From positions 1-64,000 of the forward strand of contig JAFZLC010000013.1 of NCBI GenBank assembly GCA_017551675.1: DNA of 64,000 nucleotides, read 5' to 3'. Origin of the DNA: Paludibacteraceae bacterium (GTDB lineage: Bacteria; Bacteroidota; Bacteroidia; Bacteroidales; Paludibacteraceae). A program made the translations under genes and the position numbers. Each line of letters starts with the position of its first letter. The stretch's first letter is position 1. Shown piece after piece: positions 55,246 to 63,226 of this stretch. Under the pieces are notes generated by a model that did not search any database, was not told where the DNA came from, and saw only the letters and a list, made by a program, of their open reading frames with translations.

Positions 55246-56619
55246 ATGAAAAGGATGAAATGGATGTGGTTTGTTATCCCTCTATTATTCGCATGCGTTT
55301 CGAAAAATGACAGGGGTGAACGATATTCTGATCTGGAGAAGATCATAATGTCGGACACATTGCGTGTTGTCACACTCTCTCGGTCTACCTCATATTTTGA
55401 CTACAAAGGTATGGAGATGGGCTATGAATTCGAATTGGCGCAGCAGTTGGCTCGTTCGCTGGATGTGAATCTAAAAGTGGTTACAGCAAGAGACGAAAAT
55501 CAGATGGTGGAAATGTTGAATAAGGAAGAGGTGGATGTAATTGCCTATCCTGTTACAATATCACCAGAGATGAAGGAACACATAGAATTTATTCCACACG
55601 AATATCGTACGAAGCAGGTCTTGGTACAACGAAAAGAAAAGAAAAAATCAGTCATCCAGGATGCTCTGGATTTGATTGGTAAGGAAATCTATGTGGTGGA
55701 AAACTCCAAGTATCATAAACATCTACTTCAGGTGGATGATGAGATAGGTGGAGGAATTCTGATTCAAACCGTCTCGAATGAGGAAGATGAGGAGTCGTTG
55801 ATAGAGAAGGTCTCGAATGGAGAAATACCTTACACTATATCAGACGATAACATAGCGGCTGTCAATAAGACCTATTATAGTAACATCGACGTGAGAATGG
55901 GAATGAGCCATCCGCAACGCTCTGCATGGGCGGTACGTAAGGGTTCAGCCGATTTGAGGGATACCATCAATAGTTGGTTTACGGAAATTCAGGGAGATTT
56001 CACGTATCAGTATTTACACAACAAGTATTTTGAAAAGAACAAAAAGAGATATGCGAAGGATGTGCCTAAATACATCAATTCAAAAAAGATCTCTGCATAC
56101 GATGCATTGTTCAAAAAATATGCAAGTACGGTTCGTTGGGATTGGAAGATGTTAGCTTCCATCGCTTATCAGGAGTCGCGTTTCAACCCCGAAGCTAAAT
56201 CATGGGCGGGTGCCGTAGGAATCATGCAATTGATGCCTAACACTGCGAAACGATTCGGTGTGGATAGTGCGGCTATCTTGAATCCAGAACAGAACATAAA
56301 GGCCGCCGTCAAGTATTTGAATAATGTCGATGGATTGTTTAAATACATAGAGAATGAAGAAGAACGAACAAAATTCGTTCTCGCTAGCTATAATGCGGGT
56401 GTAGGTCATGTAAGAGATGCTATGGCTCTTGCTGAGAAACATGGTAAGAGTCCGGAGAAATGGAGCGATGTGCGCGTCTTTATGTTGATGAAAGCCAAAC
56501 CAGAATTTTTCAACGACCCTGTCGTGCGTCACGGATATCTGCGTGGCGAGGAAACTGATAATTTTGTGGCTGAAATTATCCTGCGTTACAAAGAATATAA
56601 TGATGTAATCGTCGATTAA
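55246..56619 (+). CDS. mltF: Membrane-bound lytic murein transglycosylase F
   Basis: Lipoprotein that cleaves peptidoglycan glycan strands to 1,6-anhydro products. Lipobox LLFAC with Cys17. Residues about 35-265 form a periplasmic solute-binding (SBP_bac_3) fold: LRVVTLSRSTSYFDYKGMEM, GYEFELAQQLARSL, EEVDVIAYPVTIS. Residues about 285-430 are the SLT lysozyme-like domain with catalytic Glu310 in YQESRFNP, then GAVGIMQLMPNTA and LASYNAGVGHV, typical of MltF. At 457 residues the length is normal. Likely expressed alone from the box at 55203. Confidence 0.94.
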   Translation: MKRMKWMWFVIPLLFACVSKNDRGERYSDLEKIIMSDTLRVVTLSRSTSYFDYKGMEMGYEFELAQQLARSLDVNLKVVTARDENQMVEMLNKEEVDVIAYPVTISPEMKEHIEFIPHEYRTKQVLVQRKEKKKSVIQDALDLIGKEIYVVENSKYHKHLLQVDDEIGGGILIQTVSNEEDEESLIEKVSNGEIPYTISDDNIAAVNKTYYSNIDVRMGMSHPQRSAWAVRKGSADLRDTINSWFTEIQGDFTYQYLHNKYFEKNKKRYAKDVPKYINSKKISAYDALFKKYASTVRWDWKMLASIAYQESRFNPEAKSWAGAVGIMQLMPNTAKRFGVDSAAILNPEQNIKAAVKYLNNVDGLFKYIENEEERTKFVLASYNAGVGHVRDAMALAEKHGKSPEKWSDVRVFMLMKAKPEFFNDPVVRHGYLRGEETDNFVAEIILRYKEYNDVIVD

Positions 56620-56644
56620 TTACCTATCTTTCATACAAATTTAT

Positions 56645-56652
56645 TATTTTTG
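56645..56652 (+). promoter_or_regulatory. Putative -7 box for the metallo-hydrolase gene
   Basis: TATTTTTG fits TAnnTTTG, 63 bases above ATG 56716. No clear -33 element. Confidence 0.4.
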
Positions 56653-56715
56653 CCGTGCAAACTTCAGATTTGTACTGCTTCGGTAGGTCTTGGTTTGTGA
56701 CAGAAAGTTGAAGAA

Positions 56716-57501
56716 ATGGGTGATTTCGTTTTTTATAGCATGGCGAGCGGTAGCAGTGGCAATAGTTACTATATTGGCAATGGTCAGTATGGTTTCTTGA
56801 TAGATGCAGGTATCAGTGGACGTGCTATTGTTAAACATTTGAAGGCGATTAACGTGGACTTGACTCAGGTTCGCGCTTTGTTCATTACTCATATTCACAA
56901 GGATCATACCCAGTCGATGAGCATCTTCGGTAACCGATGGAACATACCCGTTTATACAACCCGAAAAGTACATGAGATGATTGATGGGGCCAACTACATT
57001 CATAAGAAGGTCTCAAAAGTCAATCGCCGATACATCGAACATGAGGATCGAATACAGTTGGGTGATTTCTATATCACCTCCTTCTTTGTGCCTCATGATG
57101 CTGTTGATAATTCAGGTTATATTATCGAATATAAGAATACTAAACTGGTGCTTGCCACCGATGTGGGTCATGCCACACCGCACTTGATTCAGGCGGTTAA
57201 AGAGGCGGATTACCTGATTGTGGAGTCTAATCATGATCGTCAAATGCTGGAGAATGGAAGCTATCCCATGGAACTGAAGAAACGCGTGGCGAGTGACGTT
57301 GGTCACATGTGTAACGAAGATGCGGCTCAACTGGTGGCTACTTATCGTAAAGACTCCCTTCGCCATGTCTTCCTTTGCCATCTTAGTATGGAGAACAATA
57401 CTCCTGAATTGGCCGTCGCAACAATGCGCAACGCATTGGACGACAAGGTGCCCGTTGATGCATTGAATCGTAATGTTCCACAACTATTTATACTAGCTTG
57501 A
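56716..57501 (+). CDS. YycJ/WalJ-type MBL-fold metallo-hydrolase
   Basis: 261-residue cytoplasmic protein of the metallo-beta-lactamase fold. The metal-binding motif THIHKDH gives His59, His61, Asp63 and His64; later ligands lie in FFVPHDAVD, LATDVGHA and the final FLCHLSMENN. N-terminal SMASGSSGNSYYIGNG and the general layout match YycJ-like proteins, which in Firmicutes sit in the walRK locus and are linked to cell-wall and DNA-repair coordination. Here it is followed 25 bp later by gldF, so it may lead the operon 56716-61244. Substrate unknown. Confidence 0.88.
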   Translation: MGDFVFYSMASGSSGNSYYIGNGQYGFLIDAGISGRAIVKHLKAINVDLTQVRALFITHIHKDHTQSMSIFGNRWNIPVYTTRKVHEMIDGANYIHKKVSKVNRRYIEHEDRIQLGDFYITSFFVPHDAVDNSGYIIEYKNTKLVLATDVGHATPHLIQAVKEADYLIVESNHDRQMLENGSYPMELKKRVASDVGHMCNEDAAQLVATYRKDSLRHVFLCHLSMENNTPELAVATMRNALDDKVPVDALNRNVPQLFILA

Positions 57502-57526
57502 AACGAAATAATTAGATATTGATCGT

Positions 57527-58255
57527 ATGTTAACGTTGTTAAAAAAAGAATTCTGTAACTTCTTTGCCTCTGCTATGGGGTATATCGTGATAGGTGTCTT
57601 CCTGGTGATAACAGGATTATTCTTGTGGGTCTTCCCTGGTGAATATAATGTGATGAATGCTGGGTATGCCAATTTGGACGGACTCTTCTATTTCGCTCCT
57701 TGGCTATATCTTTTTTTAGTGCCTGCTGTTACCATGCGTTTATTCGCGGAGGAGAAAAAAACAGGTACAATGGAGTTGCTTCTGACGCATCCGATTACTG
57801 TTCAAAACATCGTTCTATCCAAATATCTGGCAGGCTTGCTGTTGGTCATCTTCTCATTGATTCCAACGCTTGTCTATTTCCTTTCTGTTTGGTTCTTGGG
57901 CGAGCAACAAGGTAATATCGACACTGGTGGCTTTTGGGGCTCTTATATAGGTTTGATCTTCTTGGCTGCCATTTATGTTGCTATAGGACTGTTCGCCTCT
58001 TCGTTGACGGACAATCAAATCATCTCTTTTATTATTGCCGCTGTGGCTTGCTTCTTCCTATATGCTGGATTTGACATCATGTCAGGAATGGCTTCCAATG
58101 GTGGAACGGAAAGTTTCATCGCCTCCATCGGTATTGATGCTCATTATAAGTCGATGAGCCGCGGCGTTATTGATAGTCGTGACGTTATCTACTTCTTGGT
58201 GGTGACTGCTACCTTCCTCTTCTTGACAAGAGAAATTTTAGCTCGTAAAAAATAG
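57527..58255 (+). CDS. gldF: GldF-type ABC transporter permease
   Basis: 242 residues with six hydrophobic segments: MGYIVIGVFLVITGLFLWVF, LYLFLVPAVTM, YLAGLLLVIFSLIPTLVYFL, YIGLIFLAAIYVAIGLF, IISFIIAAVACFFLYA and VIYFLVVTATFLFL. The cytoplasmic motif RLFAEEKKTGTMELLLTHPI is a hallmark of GldF / ABC-2 permeases. In gliding Bacteroidetes GldA (ATPase), GldF and GldG form a transporter; in non-gliding Bacteroidales homologues persist with unclear roles. No gldG follows: the next gene, two bases after the stop, is a phosphopantetheinyl transferase. The ATPase partner must be encoded elsewhere. Confidence 0.88.
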   Translation: MLTLLKKEFCNFFASAMGYIVIGVFLVITGLFLWVFPGEYNVMNAGYANLDGLFYFAPWLYLFLVPAVTMRLFAEEKKTGTMELLLTHPITVQNIVLSKYLAGLLLVIFSLIPTLVYFLSVWFLGEQQGNIDTGGFWGSYIGLIFLAAIYVAIGLFASSLTDNQIISFIIAAVACFFLYAGFDIMSGMASNGGTESFIASIGIDAHYKSMSRGVIDSRDVIYFLVVTATFLFLTREILARKK

Positions 58256-58257
58256 TT

Positions 58258-58878
58258 ATGCTGTTATTGGAGCAAACATTCGACGATGATGTCCGTTTGG
58301 CTGTTTGGCAGATGGATGAAACAGAGGAGGAACTTTGGTCCTCTTTCCACGAACAGAAAGAACAATACGAAGAGGAACTCCGTTCTGTCTCAAATAAACA
58401 TAGACGTTTGGAATTGCTCACTGTCCGCCTGCTGTTGTTGCATTTAATCCATCAAGAACCTATTATTGAACATGATAAAGAGGGTAGACCCTTTTTGAAA
58501 GATTGTCCGCTGAAAATCAGTATCTCCCACACCAATCGCTACGTGGCAGTGATTGTGAGTGAAAGACATGATGTGGGTATTGATATTGAAATGAAAAAAG
58601 AAAAGATTTTTCGCGTAAAGCATAAGATACTCTCCCCATTGGAGGTAATTGATGTGAACAGAACTTTAGATTCTCTTTTGCTTCATTGGTGTGCCAAGGA
58701 GACCATTTTTAAACTGTCAGACATATCACTGCCAGAGTTTTCGGAAGATATTATTGTTGAGCCATTTAAGGTGAATGATGAAGGCACCTTTCAAGCCTAT
58801 GAAACCAAACAAAATGGTTCGTTTCTGTTACATTACCGTGTGATGGAGGATTGTGTATTGGTATATGCTGTTCGTTAA
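58258..58878 (+). CDS. Sfp-type 4'-phosphopantetheinyl transferase
   Basis: Transfers the phosphopantetheine arm of CoA to a serine of carrier proteins. 206 residues. Core motifs: KISISHTNRYVAVIVS, DVGIDIE (Mg2+-binding Asp and Glu) and WCAKETIFKL (the W-x-KEA/KET motif), in the right order and spacing. The N-terminal 70 residues match the pseudo-dimer first half of Sfp-type enzymes (HRRLELLTVRLLL). It starts two bases after gldF, so it is translated from the same mRNA. Downstream SDR and AMP-ligase genes suggest it may activate a carrier for acyl or polyketide-like chemistry, although it could also be the general AcpS of the cell. Confidence 0.88.
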   Translation: MLLLEQTFDDDVRLAVWQMDETEEELWSSFHEQKEQYEEELRSVSNKHRRLELLTVRLLLLHLIHQEPIIEHDKEGRPFLKDCPLKISISHTNRYVAVIVSERHDVGIDIEMKKEKIFRVKHKILSPLEVIDVNRTLDSLLLHWCAKETIFKLSDISLPEFSEDIIVEPFKVNDEGTFQAYETKQNGSFLLHYRVMEDCVLVYAVR

Positions 58879-58923
58879 GCCATTTGGCATGTTATATTAT
58901 AGATTAAACACACATATGCATTT

Positions 58924-59742
58924 ATGTTGATAAAAAAGATATTATATCCGTGTTGGAAATTGAGCGATGAGAAGCTGCATTCGAAGTTTGAAAACAAACG
59001 AGTGCTGATTACTGGCGCTTCTCATGGCATCGGCAGGGAACTTGCATGTCGACTTATGTCGTGTCAGACTAAATTGCTGTTGGTGGCTCGTGATATAAAT
59101 GAACTTCAAGCTCTGTGTGATAAAGCAGCTTCTATGGGTTGTGAGGCGGAGTATAGATCTGTTGACCTTCGTGACAGAACTGCATTGGATGCCTTGTGCG
59201 AAGAACTTCGTCAGCAAAACACACCAATCGACTATTATTTCGCTAATGCTGGAAAATCTATTCATAGAGAGATTACGAACTCATTAGATCGCCTTCATGA
59301 TTATGATCGTACCATGGATGTCAATTATCGAGCAATGGTTGCCCTTGCTTTGACTTGTATCCCTTTGATGAAGCCAGTGAAGGGTATAATGGTCTATACA
59401 TCATCTGTCAGTTCCCTCTATCCTCCAGCTCCCGGATGGTCGGCTTATCATGCATCTAAATGTGCTGGTAACACATGGTGCGAAACAGCCAATGCGGAAT
59501 TGAGTAGACATGGCGTTCACGTAAAGATAGCCTATATGCCACTTGTGCATACTCAGATGTCTGATGTTAATGCTACATATAAAAAGATGCCAGCCTACAC
59601 GGCAGCGGAAGCGGCGGAACTGTTGATTCGTCTCGCTGTGGGATGTCGTGAGACGTACAAACCTTGGTGGACACGGATCACCTCTCCTTTGGCTACTTTA
59701 TTGTCACCAATTATTCATTTTGTCTATAAACATATCTCATGA
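58924..59742 (+). CDS. Short-chain dehydrogenase/reductase
   Basis: NAD(P)-dependent oxidoreductase, 272 residues. TGASHGIG (30-37) is the cofactor-binding glycine motif, NAG is at 108-110, and the catalytic set is Ser near 161, Tyr175 and Lys179 (GWSAYHASK). It is a classical SDR with a 20-residue N-terminal addition (MLIKKILYPCWKLSDEKLHS) and a hydrophobic end that may touch the membrane (WTRITSPLATLLSPIIHFVY). It overlaps the next gene by four bases (ATGA). Keto- or hydroxyacyl substrates are plausible given the neighbours, but nothing fixes the substrate. Confidence 0.88.
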   Translation: MLIKKILYPCWKLSDEKLHSKFENKRVLITGASHGIGRELACRLMSCQTKLLLVARDINELQALCDKAASMGCEAEYRSVDLRDRTALDALCEELRQQNTPIDYYFANAGKSIHREITNSLDRLHDYDRTMDVNYRAMVALALTCIPLMKPVKGIMVYTSSVSSLYPPAPGWSAYHASKCAGNTWCETANAELSRHGVHVKIAYMPLVHTQMSDVNATYKKMPAYTAAEAAELLIRLAVGCRETYKPWWTRITSPLATLLSPIIHFVYKHIS

Positions 59743-61244
59743 CAAAGAAATCATCCATATTAAAAGCTCTTTTCAAACTTCATCTAATCACACCAAGAGG
59801 ATTGTTTCGATTGGCATGTTGCTTCATAAAAGAGGGAGTGACATTGATGGCAGTGTTGCGTTTCGCTTCACGATACTATCCTGATTGTTGTGCTCTCGTG
59901 TCGGAAGGTGAACGGTTTACATATAAACAATTATATGATTATGCCTTGCAGGTGACGGATGTGTTGTATTCAGAATATCATGTTCGACCTCATGATTATG
60001 TAGGCATATTATGTAGAAATCATTCTGCGTCAGTTGCCTTGTTCACTGCACTATCTCGATTAGGTGTGAATATCAGACTGTTGAATAGTGATATGGGTTC
60101 TGAGAAAATAGAGGTTTTCTTGCAAAAGTGGCACTTGAATGCTATTGTATATGACGAAGAGTTGCAGCAACGATGTCTGCCTGCAGAAATGCCATGCGAA
60201 AGCTTCACCATAGAATCTGTTTGTGAGAAAGTACAAGGAGGTCTCGCAGGAAAAGTGAAACGACCAAGAATAACTAGAGGCGGACAAATTTCGGTCTTCA
60301 CAGGTGGATCTAGTGGAAAATACAAAGAGGCTTCACGTAAGACAGGTGTGTTGCAGTTTCTTCCTCCATTTTTAGCATTGTTGAAAGATATTTGCATTCA
60401 AAATTATAAAAGTGTATATCTCTCACTCCCTTTTTATCATGGTTTCGGTTTGGGTACACTTGTCATTTCGATGGCAATGGGTAAGAAGATATGTCTGGCG
60501 AGAAGGTTCAAAGAAGAGAATGCATTGGAGATGATTGCGAATGAACAGATTGAGGTGATGCCAACTGTACCGGCCATGCTTGCCCGAATTTGGCAAACAG
60601 AGGGATCGGAAGAAAAGATGAAAAGTGTGAAATGCGTGATTAGTGGAGGAGACCGTTTGAGTAAAAAATTATTAGACACTACCCGTGAGAAACTGGGAGA
60701 TGTCTTGTTCAACCTATATGGAACGTCGGAGGCAGGTTTCTTTATGATGGCTACACCGCAAGACCTTTCATGCAAGGATGAGGTGACATTAGGAAGACCA
60801 ATAACGGGGGTGGAGTGTGAAGTGCGTGATATGGATGAAAAAGGCGTTGGAACACTATGGGTACGATCAAAATGGGCAATGATTGGACAACAAAACATAT
60901 GGCAGAGTACGGGAGACAGAGTACGCTGTGATGGAGATGGCTATTTCTTTCATGAGAATGCAGGGAAAATGGTTGTATGCGGTGGTGAGAATGTCTATCC
61001 GGAGAATGTCGAACAGGTGATTGCACAATATCCAGAAGTGGTCAATACAAAAGTCTATCCTGTGGCAGATGAGACGTTCGGTTTCGTACTGAAAGCACAA
61101 GTGGAGTTGGCGAAAGATTCCCATCTTACAGTCGATGAACTGAAAACATGGCTTAAACCCAAACTGGCAAGAGCCGAAATGCCACATGAAATAGTCTTTC
61201 AGCCGATAGAGATTCTTTCCACAGGTAAACGAGGAGTAGGGTGA
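59739..61244 (+). CDS. AMP-binding acyl-CoA/acyl-ACP ligase (ANL family)
   Basis: 501 residues. Activates a carboxylic acid by adenylation and passes it to CoA or a carrier. The P-loop SVFTGGSSGKYKEA matches the AMP-binding signature. LYGTSEAGFFM is motif A5, STGDRVRCDGDGYFF the A7 GD motif, and GGENVYPENVEQVI the hinge region before the mobile C-terminal domain. The usual lysine motif appears shortened (EILSTGKRGVG) at the extreme C-terminus, with the catalytic Lys still present. Strong coupling with the SDR (4-base overlap) and linkage to the phosphopantetheinyl transferase point to one small acyl pathway. Fatty, aromatic or polyketide substrates cannot be told apart. Confidence 0.88.
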   Translation: MTKKSSILKALFKLHLITPRGLFRLACCFIKEGVTLMAVLRFASRYYPDCCALVSEGERFTYKQLYDYALQVTDVLYSEYHVRPHDYVGILCRNHSASVALFTALSRLGVNIRLLNSDMGSEKIEVFLQKWHLNAIVYDEELQQRCLPAEMPCESFTIESVCEKVQGGLAGKVKRPRITRGGQISVFTGGSSGKYKEASRKTGVLQFLPPFLALLKDICIQNYKSVYLSLPFYHGFGLGTLVISMAMGKKICLARRFKEENALEMIANEQIEVMPTVPAMLARIWQTEGSEEKMKSVKCVISGGDRLSKKLLDTTREKLGDVLFNLYGTSEAGFFMMATPQDLSCKDEVTLGRPITGVECEVRDMDEKGVGTLWVRSKWAMIGQQNIWQSTGDRVRCDGDGYFFHENAGKMVVCGGENVYPENVEQVIAQYPEVVNTKVYPVADETFGFVLKAQVELAKDSHLTVDELKTWLKPKLARAEMPHEIVFQPIEILSTGKRGVG

Positions 61245-61295
61245 TGAAAAATGGATGAATTGAGATTATAGATGATTAATTTTATAATTTTTTAG

Positions 61296-61326
61296 TTTGT
61301 TATGACGTCTCTTTTCAGTAGATTTG
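61296..61326 (+). promoter_or_regulatory. -33/-7 promoter of the DUF4197 gene
   Basis: TTTG (61296-61299), 19 bp, TAGATTTG (61319-61326): an exact fit to the consensus, with ATG 61374 about 48 bases below. Confidence 0.7.
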
Positions 61327-61373
61327 CGGAGAGTTTTTATCTAATAAAGAATGAAAAATAAAATTAAGCGAAT

Positions 61374-62243
61374 ATGAAACTAACTTCAAAGATTAAACAC
61401 ATTGCCATGTATGCAACATTGGGTGTGGCAACATGTACATTTACCTCGTGTGATGAGGAGACATTACAAAGTTTGACAACAGATGATACTGTTCTTGCTT
61501 TGAAAGAGGCTTTGTCCATTGGAGCACAAACGGCTTCTGAAAATTTAGGACAAGAGGGTGGTTATTTGAATGATCTTGCCGTTCGAATTGAAGCTCCTGA
61601 AGAGGTGCAAACTATCATGAAATTATGTAGCTCAGAAAAGGGTAAAGCAGTCCTTTCTGCTATTGGTGCCGAAGCTTTTGATGAGGAAAATCTTGTTACA
61701 TTGATGAATCAAGCAGCAGAAACTGCAGCTCCAGAAGCAGCAGGAATTTTTAAAACGGCTATTACTGGTATGTCTATTTCAGATGGTGAGGCTATTTTGT
61801 TCGGTTCTGAACATGCCGCTACTGAGTATTTGCAAGAGAAGACATCTGCAAGTTTGACGAAGACTTTTGGTAAAGTGGTGACTGGTACTTTCGATCAAGT
61901 AAAGGTGAGCGGACGCTCTTTGAATGATGCTTGGTCAGGTTTTACTCAGTATTACAATAAAATTCCAAATTTGATTCAATCTGCACGAAATGGAGGTACA
62001 GTTAAAAGAATTGCAGTGGAAACTGCATTCGCTGCACTTAAGATATATGATGAAAATTTGTATAACAATGTAAATTCAATTCAACAAGTGAATACTAACT
62101 TAGGAGAGTATGTTACAGAAAAAGCGTTGGATGGATTGTTTGTGAAGGTGGCTGATAAGGAGTCTGGTATCCGTCATAACGTAGCAGAGCGTACCTCTGA
62201 TTTGTTGAAAAAAGTGTTTGGTAGATTGGATACGAACAATTAA
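61374..62243 (+). CDS. DUF4197 lipoprotein
   Basis: 289 residues. Lipoprotein signal with Cys26 (TCTFTSC). The mature part follows DUF4197: ALKEALSIGAQTASENL, LMNQAAETAAPEAAGIFKTAI, MSISDGEAILFGSEHAATEYL, and the ending YVTEKALDGLFVKVADKESGIR. DUF4197 proteins are widespread lipoproteins or periplasmic proteins with unknown function. It has its own promoter and terminator, so it is a single-gene unit. Confidence 0.88.
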   Translation: MKLTSKIKHIAMYATLGVATCTFTSCDEETLQSLTTDDTVLALKEALSIGAQTASENLGQEGGYLNDLAVRIEAPEEVQTIMKLCSSEKGKAVLSAIGAEAFDEENLVTLMNQAAETAAPEAAGIFKTAITGMSISDGEAILFGSEHAATEYLQEKTSASLTKTFGKVVTGTFDQVKVSGRSLNDAWSGFTQYYNKIPNLIQSARNGGTVKRIAVETAFAALKIYDENLYNNVNSIQQVNTNLGEYVTEKALDGLFVKVADKESGIRHNVAERTSDLLKKVFGRLDTNN

Positions 62244-62263
62244 TATTTTACCATATTAAAGAT

Positions 62264-62293
62264 AAAAAGGCAGCTGTTGAGGCTGCCTTTTTT
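62264..62293 (+). terminator. Terminator after the DUF4197 gene
   Basis: AAAAAGGCAGC (62264-62274), 7-base loop, GCTGCCTTTTTT (62282-62293): a strong stem with a T-tail. Confidence 0.85.
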
Positions 62294-62400
62294 GATGCCT
62301 TTGACAGATTCTTTCACTCCTTTTGAAAGGACTTTTCTTTAATGAAGATTTTATAGAACTCATCCATAATATTTGCCATTACAACTTTTTACGCTTGAAA

Positions 62401-62432
62401 TTGTGTTAATTAACATTATTTTACTATTTTTG
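62401..62432 (+). promoter_or_regulatory. Possible promoter of the Crp/Fnr-type gene
   Basis: TATTTTTG (62425-62432) fits TAnnTTTG. TTG at 62401-62403 gives a 21-bp spacer, slightly long. ATG 62458 follows 25 bases later. Confidence 0.5.
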
Positions 62433-62457
62433 TTCAACTTTTACGAAAATTAAGTTT

Positions 62458-63159
62458 ATGGTAAAAAAATATGAGTCCGATTATGTCGGTATAGAAGAGG
62501 TATCTGACGTGTGGAGAGTGTTGACTCAAGAGCAGTTGACTTATCTCAATCGTAACTGTATGATCCGTAAGTTTAAGAAGAATGAGATGGTATATTGCGA
62601 GGGAGAAGTTCCTACGCATGTGTTGTGTGTTGCACAAGGCAAACTGAAGATTTTCCGTACTGGTGTAGGTGGAAGAAGCCAGATTGTCCGAGTGGTAAAG
62701 CCGGGAGAGATGTTGGCTTATCGTGCAATGTTTGCCATGGAGAATTTTGTGACGAATGCGTGTGCTTTCGAACCTGTGGTGATATACATGATACCGAGAG
62801 ATGTAATCAAGAACTTATTGATGCAGAATAGCGAATTGTCATGGTATTTTATTCATAAACTATCTGTCGATTTAGGTATAGCGGACAAACGAGCTGTTTC
62901 GTTGACGCAGAAACATGTGAGAGGCCGATTGGCAGAATCACTCATTTTTTTAAGAGATAATTTCGGATTAGAGGAAGATGGAGCTACATTGGATGTGAGT
63001 TTGTCTCGCGAAGATATCGCCAGTCTTTCTAATATGACAACATCAAATGCAATACGCACCCTCTCATGGATGGCTCATGAGAATATAATTCAGATAGACG
63101 GCCGTAAAATCAAGATTATTGATGAGAACTACTTGTCGTTCTTGAGTAGAAACGGATAA
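62458..63159 (+). CDS. Crp/Fnr-family transcriptional regulator
   Basis: 233 residues. The N-terminal cyclic-nucleotide-binding-type beta-barrel runs over about 25-140 (FKKNEMVYCEGEVPTHVLCV, GKLKIFRTGVGGRSQIVRVV, KPGEMLAYRAMF). A long helix follows, then a winged HTH over about 155-225 (VSLSREDIASLSNMTTSNAIRTLSWMAHENIIQIDGRKIKI-type layout). No Fnr-type iron-sulphur cysteine cluster is seen at the N-terminus, and the cAMP-contact Arg/Ser pair is not obvious, so the ligand is unknown. It regulates genes elsewhere; no operator match was sought. Confidence 0.9.
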   Translation: MVKKYESDYVGIEEVSDVWRVLTQEQLTYLNRNCMIRKFKKNEMVYCEGEVPTHVLCVAQGKLKIFRTGVGGRSQIVRVVKPGEMLAYRAMFAMENFVTNACAFEPVVIYMIPRDVIKNLLMQNSELSWYFIHKLSVDLGIADKRAVSLTQKHVRGRLAESLIFLRDNFGLEEDGATLDVSLSREDIASLSNMTTSNAIRTLSWMAHENIIQIDGRKIKIIDENYLSFLSRNG

Positions 63160-63226
63160 ACACTCATATCGTGTTGACGTTGCAGAAAAGATATGATTTT
63201 ATAAAATTGATTATTATTTGTAAAAA

